The notes below the pieces were generated by a model. It was not told the DNA's origin and did not search any database. It saw only the letters and a list, made by a program, of their open reading frames with translations. From JAEUPI01 sp046348365 (GTDB lineage Bacteria > Pseudomonadota > Gammaproteobacteria > Burkholderiales > Burkholderiaceae_C): DNA of 64,000 nucleotides. A program made the translations under genes and the position numbers. Shown piece by piece: positions 42,534-51,760 of this stretch (the stretch's first letter is position 1; every line of letters starts with the position of its first letter). The stretch is from positions 992,001 to 1,056,000 of the forward strand of contig JAXMEL010000001.1 of assembly GCA_046348365.1 (NCBI GenBank), written 5' to 3'.

Positions 42534-43502
42534 CTACCGCCCGCCCGGGCTCACCAGCGTGCGCTGTACCCAGCCGCTGAAGTTGGCGGAATCGACCTTC
42601 ACGAAGCCGTTCTTCACCTCGCCGCTGGCGATCAGCTCGTCGCCCTTCTGCAGCGTGGCCACCACCGCGCTCTCGCGCGACGGCTCGGCATAAGCCTTCA
42701 CGTTGGCGATGCGCGGCATCAGCATCTGCCCGGCCTGCTGCGGCGCCTCGGCCTTCGTGGAGGCCTGCGCGTTGGCCTGCGATTCGGCGCTGCCGGTCTG
42801 GATCAGCGACGGCTTGTCGCGGATGGCGAGAACGATCTTGTTGTAGTTGTCGAGGAAGCTCGCGGCAACGATCTTGCCTTCCGGCGTGCTGGTGTAGCCG
42901 CCGAGCGCGCCCAGCACGCCGCCGGCGAGGCCCCAGCCCCCGACGCTGAAATCGGTCTTGGTCGCCTTGCCTTCGGCCGCGGCGACCTGGATGCTCGAGC
43001 GCACGTCGGCGATCAGCAGGCTGGTGGCGGCTTCCTTGAACTTCAGGCCGCCGGCCACGGCGCCCAGGCCCGGCAGGCCGATCTTGTTGCCGAGCAGCCC
43101 GCCCACCGCGCCGCCGACACCGCCGGTGTTGGAGGCGGAGAGCTGCACGTCGGGCGTCATCACGAAGTCGGCGGCCTGCATCTGGCCCTGGCCGACGTTG
43201 GAATCGCTCTTGAGCTGGCCCGATTGCGCCAGCGCGCGCTCCTGCTGCAGGTTCTGCATCGCAACGCCGCGCTCGACGACATCGAAGCAGCCCGAGGCCT
43301 GGATCATCGAGCGCAGCAGCGTCGACGGCGATCCGAGGCCCACGCGCTGCAGCCCGCCCAGGCCGCTGCGCGGATCGACGACCGCGATGGTGCCGAGCTT
43401 CTTCGCGCACTTCTCGACCGACGACGTGTCCTGCGCCCATGCCGGCCCCGCGACGGCCGACACCGCCAGCACCACCGCCGCCCCAACTTCGTTCGTTCGC
43501 AT
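42534..43502 (-). CDS. CsgG-family secreted protein with C-terminal SH3-like domain
   Basis: The 322-residue protein has a signal peptide (MRTNEVGAAVVLAVSAVAGPAWA/Q) and then a CsgG-like core: IAVVDPRSGLGGLQR, LLRSMIQASGCFDVVERGVAM, MQAADFVMTPDVQLS and LLIADVRSSIQVAAAEG. Residues about 255-318 look like a bacterial SH3 domain (MLMPRIANVKAYAEPSRESA...GWVQRTLVS). There is no lipobox. CsgG proper is the curli secretion pore, but no csgA, csgB, csgE or csgF is near, so curli export is unlikely. ATG 43502 with AGGAG. Confidence 0.85.
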   Translation of the reverse strand: MRTNEVGAAVVLAVSAVAGPAWAQDTSSVEKCAKKLGTIAVVDPRSGLGGLQRVGLGSPSTLLRSMIQASGCFDVVERGVAMQNLQQERALAQSGQLKSDSNVGQGQMQAADFVMTPDVQLSASNTGGVGGAVGGLLGNKIGLPGLGAVAGGLKFKEAATSLLIADVRSSIQVAAAEGKATKTDFSVGGWGLAGGVLGALGGYTSTPEGKIVAASFLDNYNKIVLAIRDKPSLIQTGSAESQANAQASTKAEAPQQAGQMLMPRIANVKAYAEPSRESAVVATLQKGDELIASGEVKNGFVKVDSANFSGWVQRTLVSPGGR

Positions 43503-43634
43503 CTCGGACTCCTGGGCCGGCACGGGCCGGCATCACCGAAAAATCTTAGTCGAAGCACCATCGCCGGCCGGCGCGGCGTTGCCCCCCAATTCAGCGGGCC
43601 AGGCGGGTGCCGATTCTCTTCCCGCTCTACGACG

Positions 43635-45056
43635 CTACGACGCGGCACTCTCCCACGGCAGCATCAGCGCCAGCAGCAGCAGCTTCTGGAACTCCGGCTC
43701 GAAGCGCGCGATGATCTTCTGCGGGTCGGGGCACAGCGCGGCGTCGGTGATGAGTCCGAACTGCACGCCGCCGGCGTACGACAGGATCGACACGCCCATG
43801 CCGATGTCGCCCGACGCCGGCACCCAGAACATCGTCTGCGTGATGGTGGCGCCGCACAGGGTGATCGGCTTCGCGGGCCCGGGCACGTTGGTCATCACCG
43901 CGGTGGTCTTCTTGGCGAACAGGCTCAGGATCGCGTCTTGCACCGGCTTGATCGTCAGGCCGGCCACCGCGAGCACCGCGAAGGCCAGCAGCGGCTGGTA
44001 GCTGCCCTTCAACTCGCCCATGCGCCGGCGCACCGAGTAGACGCGCTCGATCGGGTTGTCGATGCCGATCGGCAGCACCAGCGGCGCGAGGCCGAACTTG
44101 TTGCCGAGCTGCCAGGCCTTGTCGAGCGGGCGCAGGTTCACCGGCACCATGGCGCGGATCTCCTGGCCGGTGGGGTCGTCGCCGCGGTCGCGCAGGTACT
44201 GGCCGATCGCGCCGGCCACGCACGAGAGCAGCACGTCGTTGACCGAGCAATGCAGCGCCCGGCCGACGACCTTCACCGCATCGAGCGGGATCGGCTCGTT
44301 CCACGCCACGCGCTTGCGCCCGGCGGGCTTGCCTTTCAGCCGCGTGGGCGAATCGTCGGGCATCAGCGCGAGCGCGGCGACGTCGGAGATCACCTGCACA
44401 CCGGTGCGCGCGATCTCCACCGAGCCGAACAGCTGCTCGGGCTTGGCCAGCGCATCGATCGACCGCACCATGCCGTCGCCGGTGGCGCCGAGCGCCTTGA
44501 CCATGATGTCGGTCAAGGGCTTGACGACGGCCTCGCTGAGCCAGTCGTGCTCGATGTCGCCGGCCTCGCGCGGGTGGCGGCTGGGCGGATCGGCGCCGCC
44601 GTCGGCGAGCGACATCGTCACCGTGATCAGCGCGATGCCGTCGCCGATGCAGTGGTGGATGCGCGCGATCAGCGCGCTGCCGGAGCCGTAGTGCTCGATC
44701 AGGTGGAACTGCCACAGCGGATGCGCGCGATCGAGCGGCTGCGTGGCCAGCGCCGCGCAGCGCGCCTGCAGCGCCGCCTGTTCGCTCTGGCCCTTGCGCG
44801 GCGCGAGCACTTCGCGCACCACGTGGCGGCGGATGTCGAAATCCTCGTCGTCCACCCACTGCGAGCCGATCGCATCGTCGACCACCTTCTGGCGGAAGCG
44901 GTCGTACTTCAGCAGCTTCTCGGCCAGGCGGGCGCACACGGCTTCGTACTCGACGCGCGGCTCGAGCATCCACACGCCGACGATCATCATCAGGTTGACG
45001 TCGTTGTCCATGCGCAGCCACGCGTGATCGACACGCGACATGCGTTCAGCGGCCAT
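43635..45056 (-). CDS. Wax ester synthase/acyl-CoA:diacylglycerol acyltransferase (WS/DGAT)
   Basis: It esterifies an acyl-CoA to fatty alcohol or diacylglycerol, forming storage lipid. The 473-residue protein has the catalytic HHxxxDG in RIHHCIGDGIAL near residues 132-143, the N-terminal PLDRAHPLWQFHLIE, and the C-terminal TNVPGPAKPITLCGATI and VSILSYAGGVQFGLITD. ATG 45056 follows AGGAG. It is divergent from an acyl-CoA-binding protein gene across about 120 bases. Preferred substrates cannot be read from sequence. Confidence 0.93.
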   Translation of the reverse strand: MAAERMSRVDHAWLRMDNDVNLMMIVGVWMLEPRVEYEAVCARLAEKLLKYDRFRQKVVDDAIGSQWVDDEDFDIRRHVVREVLAPRKGQSEQAALQARCAALATQPLDRAHPLWQFHLIEHYGSGSALIARIHHCIGDGIALITVTMSLADGGADPPSRHPREAGDIEHDWLSEAVVKPLTDIMVKALGATGDGMVRSIDALAKPEQLFGSVEIARTGVQVISDVAALALMPDDSPTRLKGKPAGRKRVAWNEPIPLDAVKVVGRALHCSVNDVLLSCVAGAIGQYLRDRGDDPTGQEIRAMVPVNLRPLDKAWQLGNKFGLAPLVLPIGIDNPIERVYSVRRRMGELKGSYQPLLAFAVLAVAGLTIKPVQDAILSLFAKKTTAVMTNVPGPAKPITLCGATITQTMFWVPASGDIGMGVSILSYAGGVQFGLITDAALCPDPQKIIARFEPEFQKLLLLALMLPWESAAS

Positions 45057-45179
45057 CGGGTTTCTCCTCGTCTCGTGCGGCTCGGGCCGTGGTCACGATG
45101 CTGGGTAACATCGAGAGCGTCAAGCTGATACTTTCACCCACGGCACCGAGCTGCCGTGCGCATCCCCGGGAGACCCGCC

Positions 45180-45434
45180 ATGGCCAACCTGAAAGCCGCC
45201 TTCGACAAGGCCGTCGCCGACAGCAAGACGCTGCCCGAGAAGCCCGACAACGCCACGCTGCTGAAGATCTACGCGCTGTACAAGCAGGCCACGGCGGGCG
45301 ACGTGGAAGGCAAGCGCCCGGGCTTCGGCGACATGGTCGGCCGCGCCAAGTGGGACGCGTGGAACGGCGTCAAGGGCAAGGCCGGCAACGAGGCGATGCA
45401 GGAATACGTCGACCTCATCGAGTCGCTGAAGTAG
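45180..45434 (+). CDS. Acyl-CoA-binding protein
   Basis: The 84-residue protein matches the four-helix ACBP family: FDKAVADSKTLPEKPDNATLL, then the signature LYKQATAGDVEGKRPGF and GRAKWDAWNGVKGKAGNEAMQEYV. It binds medium and long acyl-CoA in the cytosol. ATG 45180 behind GGGAGA. It is divergent from WS/DGAT, so it may supply its acyl-CoA substrate. Confidence 0.94.
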   Translation: MANLKAAFDKAVADSKTLPEKPDNATLLKIYALYKQATAGDVEGKRPGFGDMVGRAKWDAWNGVKGKAGNEAMQEYVDLIESLK

Positions 45435-45455
45435 CGCCTCTGCGGCTGCTTGCGG

Positions 45456-45830
45456 CTACTTCTTGCGCGCCGCGCCGGTCTTGGCTGCCGCGGCCTTGGG
45501 TGCAGCGGCCTTCTTCGCCGGCGCGCCCTTGCCGGCGCCGGCCTTGCCGAGCAGCGCGTCGAGGTTGTTCTCGATCTCGCCTTCGATCGTCTTCGCGAAC
45601 GCGCCGAGCAGGAAGCCGAGCTTCGCGTTCAGGTCGAAGTGGTCGGCCGCCACGATCAGCGTGCCGCTGACGCCCGAGCGCGTGAACTCCACCGTGTCGC
45701 TGTATTCGCCTTCGATCACGGTGCACGCCATGTCGAACTTGCGCTCCACCTCCTCGGCCCAGGCCCAGGCCACCTTGCGTGCCTTGGCCAGCCCCAGGCT
45801 GTGTTCGCGATGGATGCGGATGTCGGGCAT
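45456..45830 (-). CDS. Polyhydroxyalkanoic acid system family protein
   Basis: The 124-residue protein begins with IRIHREHSLGLAKARKVAWAWAEEV and has SDTVEFTRSGVSGTLIV and FDLNAKLGFLLGAFAKTIEGEI, the pattern of the PHA_gran_rgn family found on or near PHA granules. The tail is Ala/Lys-rich, like phasins and histone-like tails. ATG 45830. Being next to wax-ester genes, it adds to a storage-granule theme. Confidence 0.88.
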   Translation of the reverse strand: MPDIRIHREHSLGLAKARKVAWAWAEEVERKFDMACTVIEGEYSDTVEFTRSGVSGTLIVAADHFDLNAKLGFLLGAFAKTIEGEIENNLDALLGKAGAGKGAPAKKAAAPKAAAAKTGAARKK

Positions 45831-45859
45831 GCGCTGTCTCCGGCAGGCGTGGGTGGGTG

Positions 45860-46918
45860 TCAGGGCGCGCGCAGTGTCGCGTGCCGTTCGGCTTTGGGCA
45901 AGGCGGCCAGGCGCTTGCCCTCGGCGTAGAAGCGATCGAAGTCGCCGCCCTCGCGCGCGAACACGCGCTCGAAGCCGGGCACGAGCTCGTCGTAGGCGGC
46001 CTGGATCGCGAAGGCGGCGTTGTTGGCGCGCTCCACCCAGCCGTCGTAGCCGGTGAAGCCGGCCCAGCGCTCGGCCTTCAGCCGGGCGTAGTCGTCACGA
46101 AAGCGCGCCATGCGCTCGGCCTTGCGCGCGCGCTGCGTCGCCGCGTCGGCTTGGCTGCGGTAGATCGCTTCGAGGTCGGTGCGCACGGCCAGCGTGAGCG
46201 CCTTGAAGTCGCGCCGGCGCGCATCGAGCGCGCGGTAGGCCTCGCGCGAGGCGTCGCTGCCGTGCTGCTGCAGCCAGCGCGCGCCGCCGATGCGCTCGAC
46301 GGCGGTGGCGAACGACTCGTTGAACATCGTGTCGTCGGCGGCGTAGACCACCTGGTGCGCGAGTTCGTGGAACAGCAGTCGCGCCAGCTCGCCTTCCGTC
46401 CAGCCGATGAAGGTGTTGAGCAGCGGGTCGCCGCCGAGCCAGTTGGTCCAGCCGAGCGTGGAATACGCCGGCACCCCGTAGACCATCGCCTCCAGGCCCT
46501 TGGCGCGCAGCTCGGCGGCCAGCGCGTCGGCGTCGGCGCGATCGAAGTAGCCGCGGTAGCCCACGCAGCCCATCACCGCGAAGCACCAGGTTTCGAGCTG
46601 CAGCGACAGCTCGGGCGTGGCCACCACGTTCCACACCACGGCGCTGCGCTTCAGATCGGCATAGCGGCGATAGCTCGCGTTGTCGGGCAGGTGCAGCTCG
46701 CGCACCGCGAACTCGCGCATGCGCTGCGACAGCGCGAGCCGCTCGCGCAGCTCGGCCGGCGTGCCGGCGTCGTCGATCCAGTCGGCGACCGGCCGCGCGG
46801 CACGCATCACGCCCAGGTGGCCGCCCACGCTCTGCGCGTAGTAGCCGAGCGAGCCGCAGCCGACGAGCAGGCAGACGGCCGCGACGGCCGCCGCGCCGGC
46901 GACGCCGAGGCCCGTCAT
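45860..46918 (-). CDS. Lipoprotein zinc aminopeptidase (Aminopep, PF10023-like)
   Basis: The 352-residue protein starts at ATG 46918 with a lipoprotein signal (GLGVAGAAAVAAVCLLVGC). The metallopeptidase motif HExxH appears as LLFHELAHQVVY near residues 172-183, with a downstream Glu in FNESFATAVE. Upstream, ETWCFAVMGCVGYRGYFDR and GVPAYSTLGWTNWLGGDPLL match the family I know as putative aminopeptidase. It should act in the periplasm. Confidence 0.86.
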   Translation of the reverse strand: MTGLGVAGAAAVAAVCLLVGCGSLGYYAQSVGGHLGVMRAARPVADWIDDAGTPAELRERLALSQRMREFAVRELHLPDNASYRRYADLKRSAVVWNVVATPELSLQLETWCFAVMGCVGYRGYFDRADADALAAELRAKGLEAMVYGVPAYSTLGWTNWLGGDPLLNTFIGWTEGELARLLFHELAHQVVYAADDTMFNESFATAVERIGGARWLQQHGSDASREAYRALDARRRDFKALTLAVRTDLEAIYRSQADAATQRARKAERMARFRDDYARLKAERWAGFTGYDGWVERANNAAFAIQAAYDELVPGFERVFAREGGDFDRFYAEGKRLAALPKAERHATLRAP

Positions 46919-46943
46919 GATGCGTTGCGCAGGTCGCAAGGCT

Positions 46944-48998
46944 TCAAGCGGGCGCGACCTCGACCAGGCAGTCGTAGAAGCACGGCCCGCGGCCGATGTC
47001 GGTGAGCTGCTGATGCGTCAGCTCGTTGACGTTGGTGCCGTCGGCCGCGAGCTTGCGCCACCACACGCCGAAGCCGTTGACGACGCCCGGCCGCGCGCGA
47101 TCGGTCAGCGCCGCCTTGCAGCGCGTCTCGCCGCGATCGTTGAACACGCGCACCGCTGCGCCCTCACCGATGCCGCGCGCGGCGGCATCGGCCGGATGGA
47201 TCTCCAGCGTCGGCTCGCCCTCGATCGCGCGCAGGCTGCGCACGTTGACGAAGCTCGAGTTCAGGAAGTGCCGCGCCGGCGGCGAGATCATCGCCAGCGG
47301 GTAGCGCCGCGCCAGCGCCGGCGTGCTGACGGTGCTTTCGTGCGGCGGCACGTAGTCGGGCACGCCCAGGCCGGCCGCGTCGACCTGCGCGCGGCCGTCG
47401 GCGGTGGCATAGCGCCCCTCGGCGAACGGCGCATCGGGCAGCGGCAGCTGCACCCAGCCGTCGCGCCGCAATGCGTCGAAGTCGATGCCGCGCAGCGCCG
47501 TGCGCGCGAGCTGCTCGTCGCTGTCCTTGAAGCAGGGTTCGTCGAAGCCCATGCGCGCGGCCAGGCGGCGAAAGATCTCGGCGTTGGGCAGCGCCTCGCC
47601 CAGCGGCGCGATCGCCGGCTCGTTGAGCTGCACCGTGGTGTGGCCGTAGGCGGTGTGCAGGTCGAGGTGTTCGAGCTGCGTGGTTGCGGGCAGCACGATG
47701 TCGGCATGGTCGGCGGTGTCGGTCTGGAACTGCTCGAGCACCACGGTGAACAGATCCTCGCGCGCGAAGCCCTGCGCCACGCGCCGCGAGTGCGGTGCCA
47801 CGGCCACCGGGTTGCTGTTGTAGACCACCACCGCCTGCACGCGCGGGCCGAACGCGGGGCTCGCTTCGCGCAGCAGATCGTCGCCGATGGTGGCCATGTT
47901 GATCGTGCGCGGCTGCCGCCCGGCGAGCAGCTCGGGCCGCTCGAGCGCCGCGGTGTCGCGCACGTCGCGGAACCAGCCCGAGCTCGACAGCAGCAGCCCG
48001 CCGGCGCGGTGGCGCCAGGCGCCCACCAGGCACGGCAGCAACGCGATCAGCCGCACGGCGTTACCGCCGCCGCGCACGCGCTGCACGCCGTAGTTGAGCC
48101 GGATCGCCGCCGGCGCCAGCGTGCCGAGGTCGCGCGCGAGGCCGCGCACGGCGTCGGCCTCGATGGCGCATTCGGCTGCCGTGCGCTCGGGCGTCCAGGC
48201 CTCGGCGCGCTCGCGCAGCAGCGCCCAGCCCGCCACGTGGCGATCGAGATAGTCGCGGTCGATCCAGCCGTGCGCGAACAGCTCGTGCATCAGGCCGAGC
48301 GCGAGCGCGCCGTCGGTGCCCGGGCGCAGCGCGATGTGCTGGTGGCACTTGTCGGCCGTTTCGGTGCGGCGCGGGTCGATGCACACCAGCTTCGCGCCGC
48401 GGCGCTTGGCCTCCTGCGCGAGCGTCCAGAAGTGCAGGTTCGAGGCGATCGAGTTGCTGCCCCAGACGAGGATCAGCCGGCTCTCGGCGAAGAACTGCAC
48501 CTGCATGCCGATCTTGGCGCCGTAGGTCGCGGCCAGCGCCTCGCCGCCGGCCGACGAGCAGATCGTGCGATCCAGCCGCGACGCGCCGAGCCGGTTGAAG
48601 AAACGCATGGCCATGCCCTCGCCCTGCACCAGGCCCATCGTGCCGGCATAGCTGTAGGGCACGATGGCCTGCGCATCGCGCGCGGCGATCGCGCGCAGCC
48701 GCTCGGCAACGGCATCGAGCGCCGCGTTCCAGCTGATGCGCTCGAACTGCCCGCGGCCTTTCGCGCCCGTGCGGCGCAGCGGATGCAGCAGCCGCTCCGG
48801 GTGGTGCGTGCGCTCGGCATAGCGGCTGACCTTGGTGCACAGCACGCCGGCGGTGGGCGGATGCGCCGGATTGCCCTGCATGCGCACGACGCGGCCGCCT
48901 TCCACCGTGGCCAGCCACGAGCAGGTGTCGGGACAATCGTGCGGACACACGCCGCGCACGACGCGGGCCTGGGCATCGGTGTGGAAAGCGCTCGCCAT
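46944..48998 (-). CDS. Molybdopterin-dependent oxidoreductase with N-terminal [4Fe-4S] site
   Basis: This is a DMSO-reductase-family protein of 684 residues. The N-terminal CPHDCPDTCSW and a following Cys (GVLCTKVSRY) bind a [4Fe-4S] cluster. Molybdopterin-domain features include LVWGSNSIASNLHFW, LVCIDPRRTETAD, RLNYGVQRVRGGGNAVRLI and the C-terminal dinucleotide-binding domain with LEIHPADAAARGIGEG and VNELTHQQLTDIGRG. There is no Tat signal, so it is probably cytoplasmic, like formate-dehydrogenase-like or thiosulfate-reductase-like members. ATG 48998. No redox partner genes adjoin, so the substrate is unknown. Confidence 0.9.
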   Translation of the reverse strand: MASAFHTDAQARVVRGVCPHDCPDTCSWLATVEGGRVVRMQGNPAHPPTAGVLCTKVSRYAERTHHPERLLHPLRRTGAKGRGQFERISWNAALDAVAERLRAIAARDAQAIVPYSYAGTMGLVQGEGMAMRFFNRLGASRLDRTICSSAGGEALAATYGAKIGMQVQFFAESRLILVWGSNSIASNLHFWTLAQEAKRRGAKLVCIDPRRTETADKCHQHIALRPGTDGALALGLMHELFAHGWIDRDYLDRHVAGWALLRERAEAWTPERTAAECAIEADAVRGLARDLGTLAPAAIRLNYGVQRVRGGGNAVRLIALLPCLVGAWRHRAGGLLLSSSGWFRDVRDTAALERPELLAGRQPRTINMATIGDDLLREASPAFGPRVQAVVVYNSNPVAVAPHSRRVAQGFAREDLFTVVLEQFQTDTADHADIVLPATTQLEHLDLHTAYGHTTVQLNEPAIAPLGEALPNAEIFRRLAARMGFDEPCFKDSDEQLARTALRGIDFDALRRDGWVQLPLPDAPFAEGRYATADGRAQVDAAGLGVPDYVPPHESTVSTPALARRYPLAMISPPARHFLNSSFVNVRSLRAIEGEPTLEIHPADAAARGIGEGAAVRVFNDRGETRCKAALTDRARPGVVNGFGVWWRKLAADGTNVNELTHQQLTDIGRGPCFYDCLVEVAPA

Positions 48999-49270
48999 GC
49001 GGCCACTGTGCCACAGCCGCCGGCCCGAGGGCCTCGTGGTGTCTTGCATCGCCCGGTGACGACTTGTCGCTGACGACGCGCGACGGCAAGGTCCGCCGCT
49101 GAGGCGACACCGCCCGCTTGCGGCGTGAGGAAGTCACGTCGGCTCACCCGCGACGCACGCAGCCGGCCCGCGCGCCAATTTGACGCTTGTAGCGACACGG
49201 TGTCGCGCCTAGTCTGCGCGGCGTCCGGCGCGATCTCGCTCCGCCGGACGGCACCACCGGAGGTTCTCCC

Positions 49271-50395
49271 ATGCGCCGTCGTCTCCTGCTGAAGTCCCTG
49301 GGCAGCGTGGCCGCCACGGTGGCTGCGCCGCATCTGCACGCCGAGCCGCGCACCCGGCTGCTGATCGGCCAGTCGGCCGCGATGAGCGGCCCGGCGGCGC
49401 AACTCGGCATCCAGTTCGCGGCCGGTGCGAAGCTGTTCTTCGAGCGCACCAACGCCGCGGGCGGCGTGAACGGCAAGACGATCGAGCTGAAGACGCTCGA
49501 CGACGGCTACGAGCCCGATCGCTGCGTGGCCAACACCAAGAAGCTGATCGACGAGGACGTCTTCGCGCTGTTCGGCTACATCGGCACGCCGACGTCGGTG
49601 GCCGCCCTGCCGCTGGCCACCAACGCCAGGATCCCGTTCGTCGCGCCGTTCACCGGCGCACAGGGTCTGCGCGACCCGCTCAACCGCTACGCCTTCCATG
49701 TGCGCGCCTCGTACTTCGACGAGACCGCGCGCATCGTGAACCAGCTCTACTCGGTGGGCATGAAGAACATCGCCGTCTTCTACCAGAACGATGCCTACGG
49801 TCAGGCCGGCCTCGCCGGCGTGAACCGTGCGCTGGCGGCGCTGGGTTCCAAGCCGGTGGCGCTGGGCACGGTGGAGCGCAACACGGTGGACGTGGCCGCA
49901 GCCGTGAAGGCCATCGCGTCGACGCGGCCCGAGAGCGTCGTGCAGATCAGCGCCTACAAGAGCTGCGCCGCCTTCATCCGCGAAGCACGCAAGGCCGGCG
50001 TGGCGGGGCAGTTCTGCAACGTCTCGTTCGTCGGCACGTCGGCGCTGGCCACCGAGCTGGGCAAGGACGCGCGCGGCGTGGTGGTGAGCCAGGTCATGCC
50101 CTACCCGTTCGCGGCAACGTCGCCGCTGTCGGACGAGTTCGTCAAGGCCGCGTCGGCCGCCAAGGTCGACCTGAACTACAGCAGCATGGAAGGCTACGTG
50201 GCCGCCAAGGTGCTGGTCGAAGGCCTGCGCCGCGCGGGCGCGAATCCGACGCGCGACACGCTGGTGGCCGGCCTCGAGACGATGAAGGACGTGAACCTCG
50301 GCGGCTTCTTCGTCGACTTCAGCCCCACCAAGCACACGGGCTCGAGCTACGTCGACCTGACGATCCTGACCGACGACGGCCGCGTCCGGCACTGA
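49271..50395 (+). CDS. ABC transporter substrate-binding protein, Leu/Ile/Val (LivK) type
   Basis: The 374-residue periplasmic protein has a signal sequence MRRRLLLKSLGSVAATVAAPHLHA/E. Type I binding-fold motifs are LLIGQSAAMSGPAAQLG, AAGGVNGKTIELKTLDDGYEP and IAVFYQNDAYGQAGLAGV. ATG 49271 follows GGAGGTTC. No permease or ATPase genes are adjacent, so it is an orphan subunit here. The region upstream to the oxidoreductase start (about 270 bases) shows no gene. Confidence 0.92.
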   Translation: MRRRLLLKSLGSVAATVAAPHLHAEPRTRLLIGQSAAMSGPAAQLGIQFAAGAKLFFERTNAAGGVNGKTIELKTLDDGYEPDRCVANTKKLIDEDVFALFGYIGTPTSVAALPLATNARIPFVAPFTGAQGLRDPLNRYAFHVRASYFDETARIVNQLYSVGMKNIAVFYQNDAYGQAGLAGVNRALAALGSKPVALGTVERNTVDVAAAVKAIASTRPESVVQISAYKSCAAFIREARKAGVAGQFCNVSFVGTSALATELGKDARGVVVSQVMPYPFAATSPLSDEFVKAASAAKVDLNYSSMEGYVAAKVLVEGLRRAGANPTRDTLVAGLETMKDVNLGGFFVDFSPTKHTGSSYVDLTILTDDGRVRH

Positions 50396-50402
50396 GTCCG
50401 CG

Positions 50403-50433
50403 CGCAGGGTCGCCCACTGCGGGCGACCCTGCG
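50403..50433. terminator. Perfect 13-bp hairpin after the LivK-type gene
   Basis: CGCAGGGTCGCCC (50403-50415) pairs with GGGCGACCCTGCG (50421-50433) around a 5-base loop, starting 8 bases after the stop. There is no T tract, so it may stabilise the mRNA or pause polymerase. A 13-base direct repeat GAGTCCGCGCGCA flanks it (50394 and 50472). Confidence 0.6.
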
Positions 50434-50563
50434 GCTGACGAAGGACCGAGCGCGTCTCGCGCGCGAGGGCCGAGTCCGCGCGCAAGGCCCTGACGGCAGC
50501 GGCCCGGCACACCGCAATACGCCGCGGCGCTAAGATGCCTCGACCATCGTCGAGGTCATCGCC

Positions 50564-51760
50564 ATGAAGCTGATCGACTCCATCGTCGCCGACGCGGCCG
50601 CCATCGTCGCGATGCGGCGCGACATCCATGCCCACCCCGAGCTGTGCTTCCAGGAGGAACGCACCGCCGACCTGATCGCCAACGCGCTGCAGAGCTGGGG
50701 CATCCCGGTGCATCGCGGCCTCGGCAAGACCGGCGTGGTGGGCATCGTGAAGAACGGCATGTCGGACCGCGCCGTGGGCCTGCGTGCCGACATCGACGCG
50801 TTGCCGATGACCGAGCACAACCACTTCGCGCACGCGAGCCGGCACCCCGGGCGCATGCATGCCTGCGGCCACGACGGCCACACTGCGATGCTGCTGGCCG
50901 CGGCGCGCCACTTCTCGCAGCATCGCCACTTCGACGGCACGGTCTACCTCGTGTTCCAGCCGGCCGAAGAAGGCGGCGGCGGCGCGCGCGAGATGATGAA
51001 GGACGGCCTGTTCGAGAAGTTCCCCATGGAGGCGATCTTCGGCGCGCACAACTGGCCCGGCATGGCGGTGGGCCAGTTCGCGCTGCGCGACGGCCCGGTG
51101 TTCGCGTCGAGCAACGAGTTCAAGATCACCATCCGCGGCAAGGGCGCGCACGGCGCGATGCCTCACAACGGCATCGACCCGGTGCCCGCGGCGTGCCAGA
51201 TGGTGCAGGCGTTCCAGACCATCATCTCGCGCAACAAGCGGCCGCTGGACACCGGCGTGATCTCGGTGACGATGATCCACACCGGCGAGGTGACCAACGT
51301 GATCCCCGAGGCCTGCGTCGTCGAGGGCACGGTGCGCACCTTCACCACCGCGGTGCTCGACCTCATCGAGTCGCGCATGAAGACGATCGCCGAAGCCACC
51401 TGCACCGCCTTCGAATGCGGCTGCGACTTCCAGTTCGTGCGCAACTACCCGCCGACGGTGAACCACAAGGCCGAGACCGATTTCGCGCGCAAGCTGCTCG
51501 GCGACGTGGTCGGCGCCGGTAACGTGCACGAGTTCGAGCCCACGATGGGCGCCGAGGATTTCAGCTACTTCCTGCAGGGCAAGCCCGGCTGCTACTTCCT
51601 GATCGGCAACGGCGACGGCGGCCACCGCGAAGGCGGCCACGGCCTGGGCCCGTGCATGCTGCACAACCCGAGCTACGACTTCAACGACGATCTGATCCCG
51701 CTCGGCGCCACGGTGTGGGTGCGTCTGGCCGAGGCGTGGCTCGCCACGGCGCGTCGGTGA
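50564..51760 (+). CDS. M20 family amidohydrolase (hippurate/N-acyl-amino-acid hydrolase type)
   Basis: The 398-residue metal-dependent hydrolase has RRDIHAHPELCFQEERTA, RADIDALPMTEHN, the metal-binding HACGHDGHTAMLL, FQPAEEGGGGAREM with the catalytic Glu pair, and EFEPTMGAEDFSYFL. These place it with HipO/IAA-amino-acid hydrolases, which cleave N-acyl amino acids. The substrate is not decided. ATG 50564. It overlaps the next gene (TGATG), so the two are co-translated. Confidence 0.93.
   Translation: MKLIDSIVADAAAIVAMRRDIHAHPELCFQEERTADLIANALQSWGIPVHRGLGKTGVVGIVKNGMSDRAVGLRADIDALPMTEHNHFAHASRHPGRMHACGHDGHTAMLLAAARHFSQHRHFDGTVYLVFQPAEEGGGGAREMMKDGLFEKFPMEAIFGAHNWPGMAVGQFALRDGPVFASSNEFKITIRGKGAHGAMPHNGIDPVPAACQMVQAFQTIISRNKRPLDTGVISVTMIHTGEVTNVIPEACVVEGTVRTFTTAVLDLIESRMKTIAEATCTAFECGCDFQFVRNYPPTVNHKAETDFARKLLGDVVGAGNVHEFEPTMGAEDFSYFLQGKPGCYFLIGNGDGGHREGGHGLGPCMLHNPSYDFNDDLIPLGATVWVRLAEAWLATARR

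Noticed and set aside
48473..51664. 1063-aa minus-strand open frame
   Set aside because: It is antisense to the LivK-type and M20 genes and out of frame with the oxidoreductase; composition is the His/Arg/Ala-rich type of GC-driven shadow frames.
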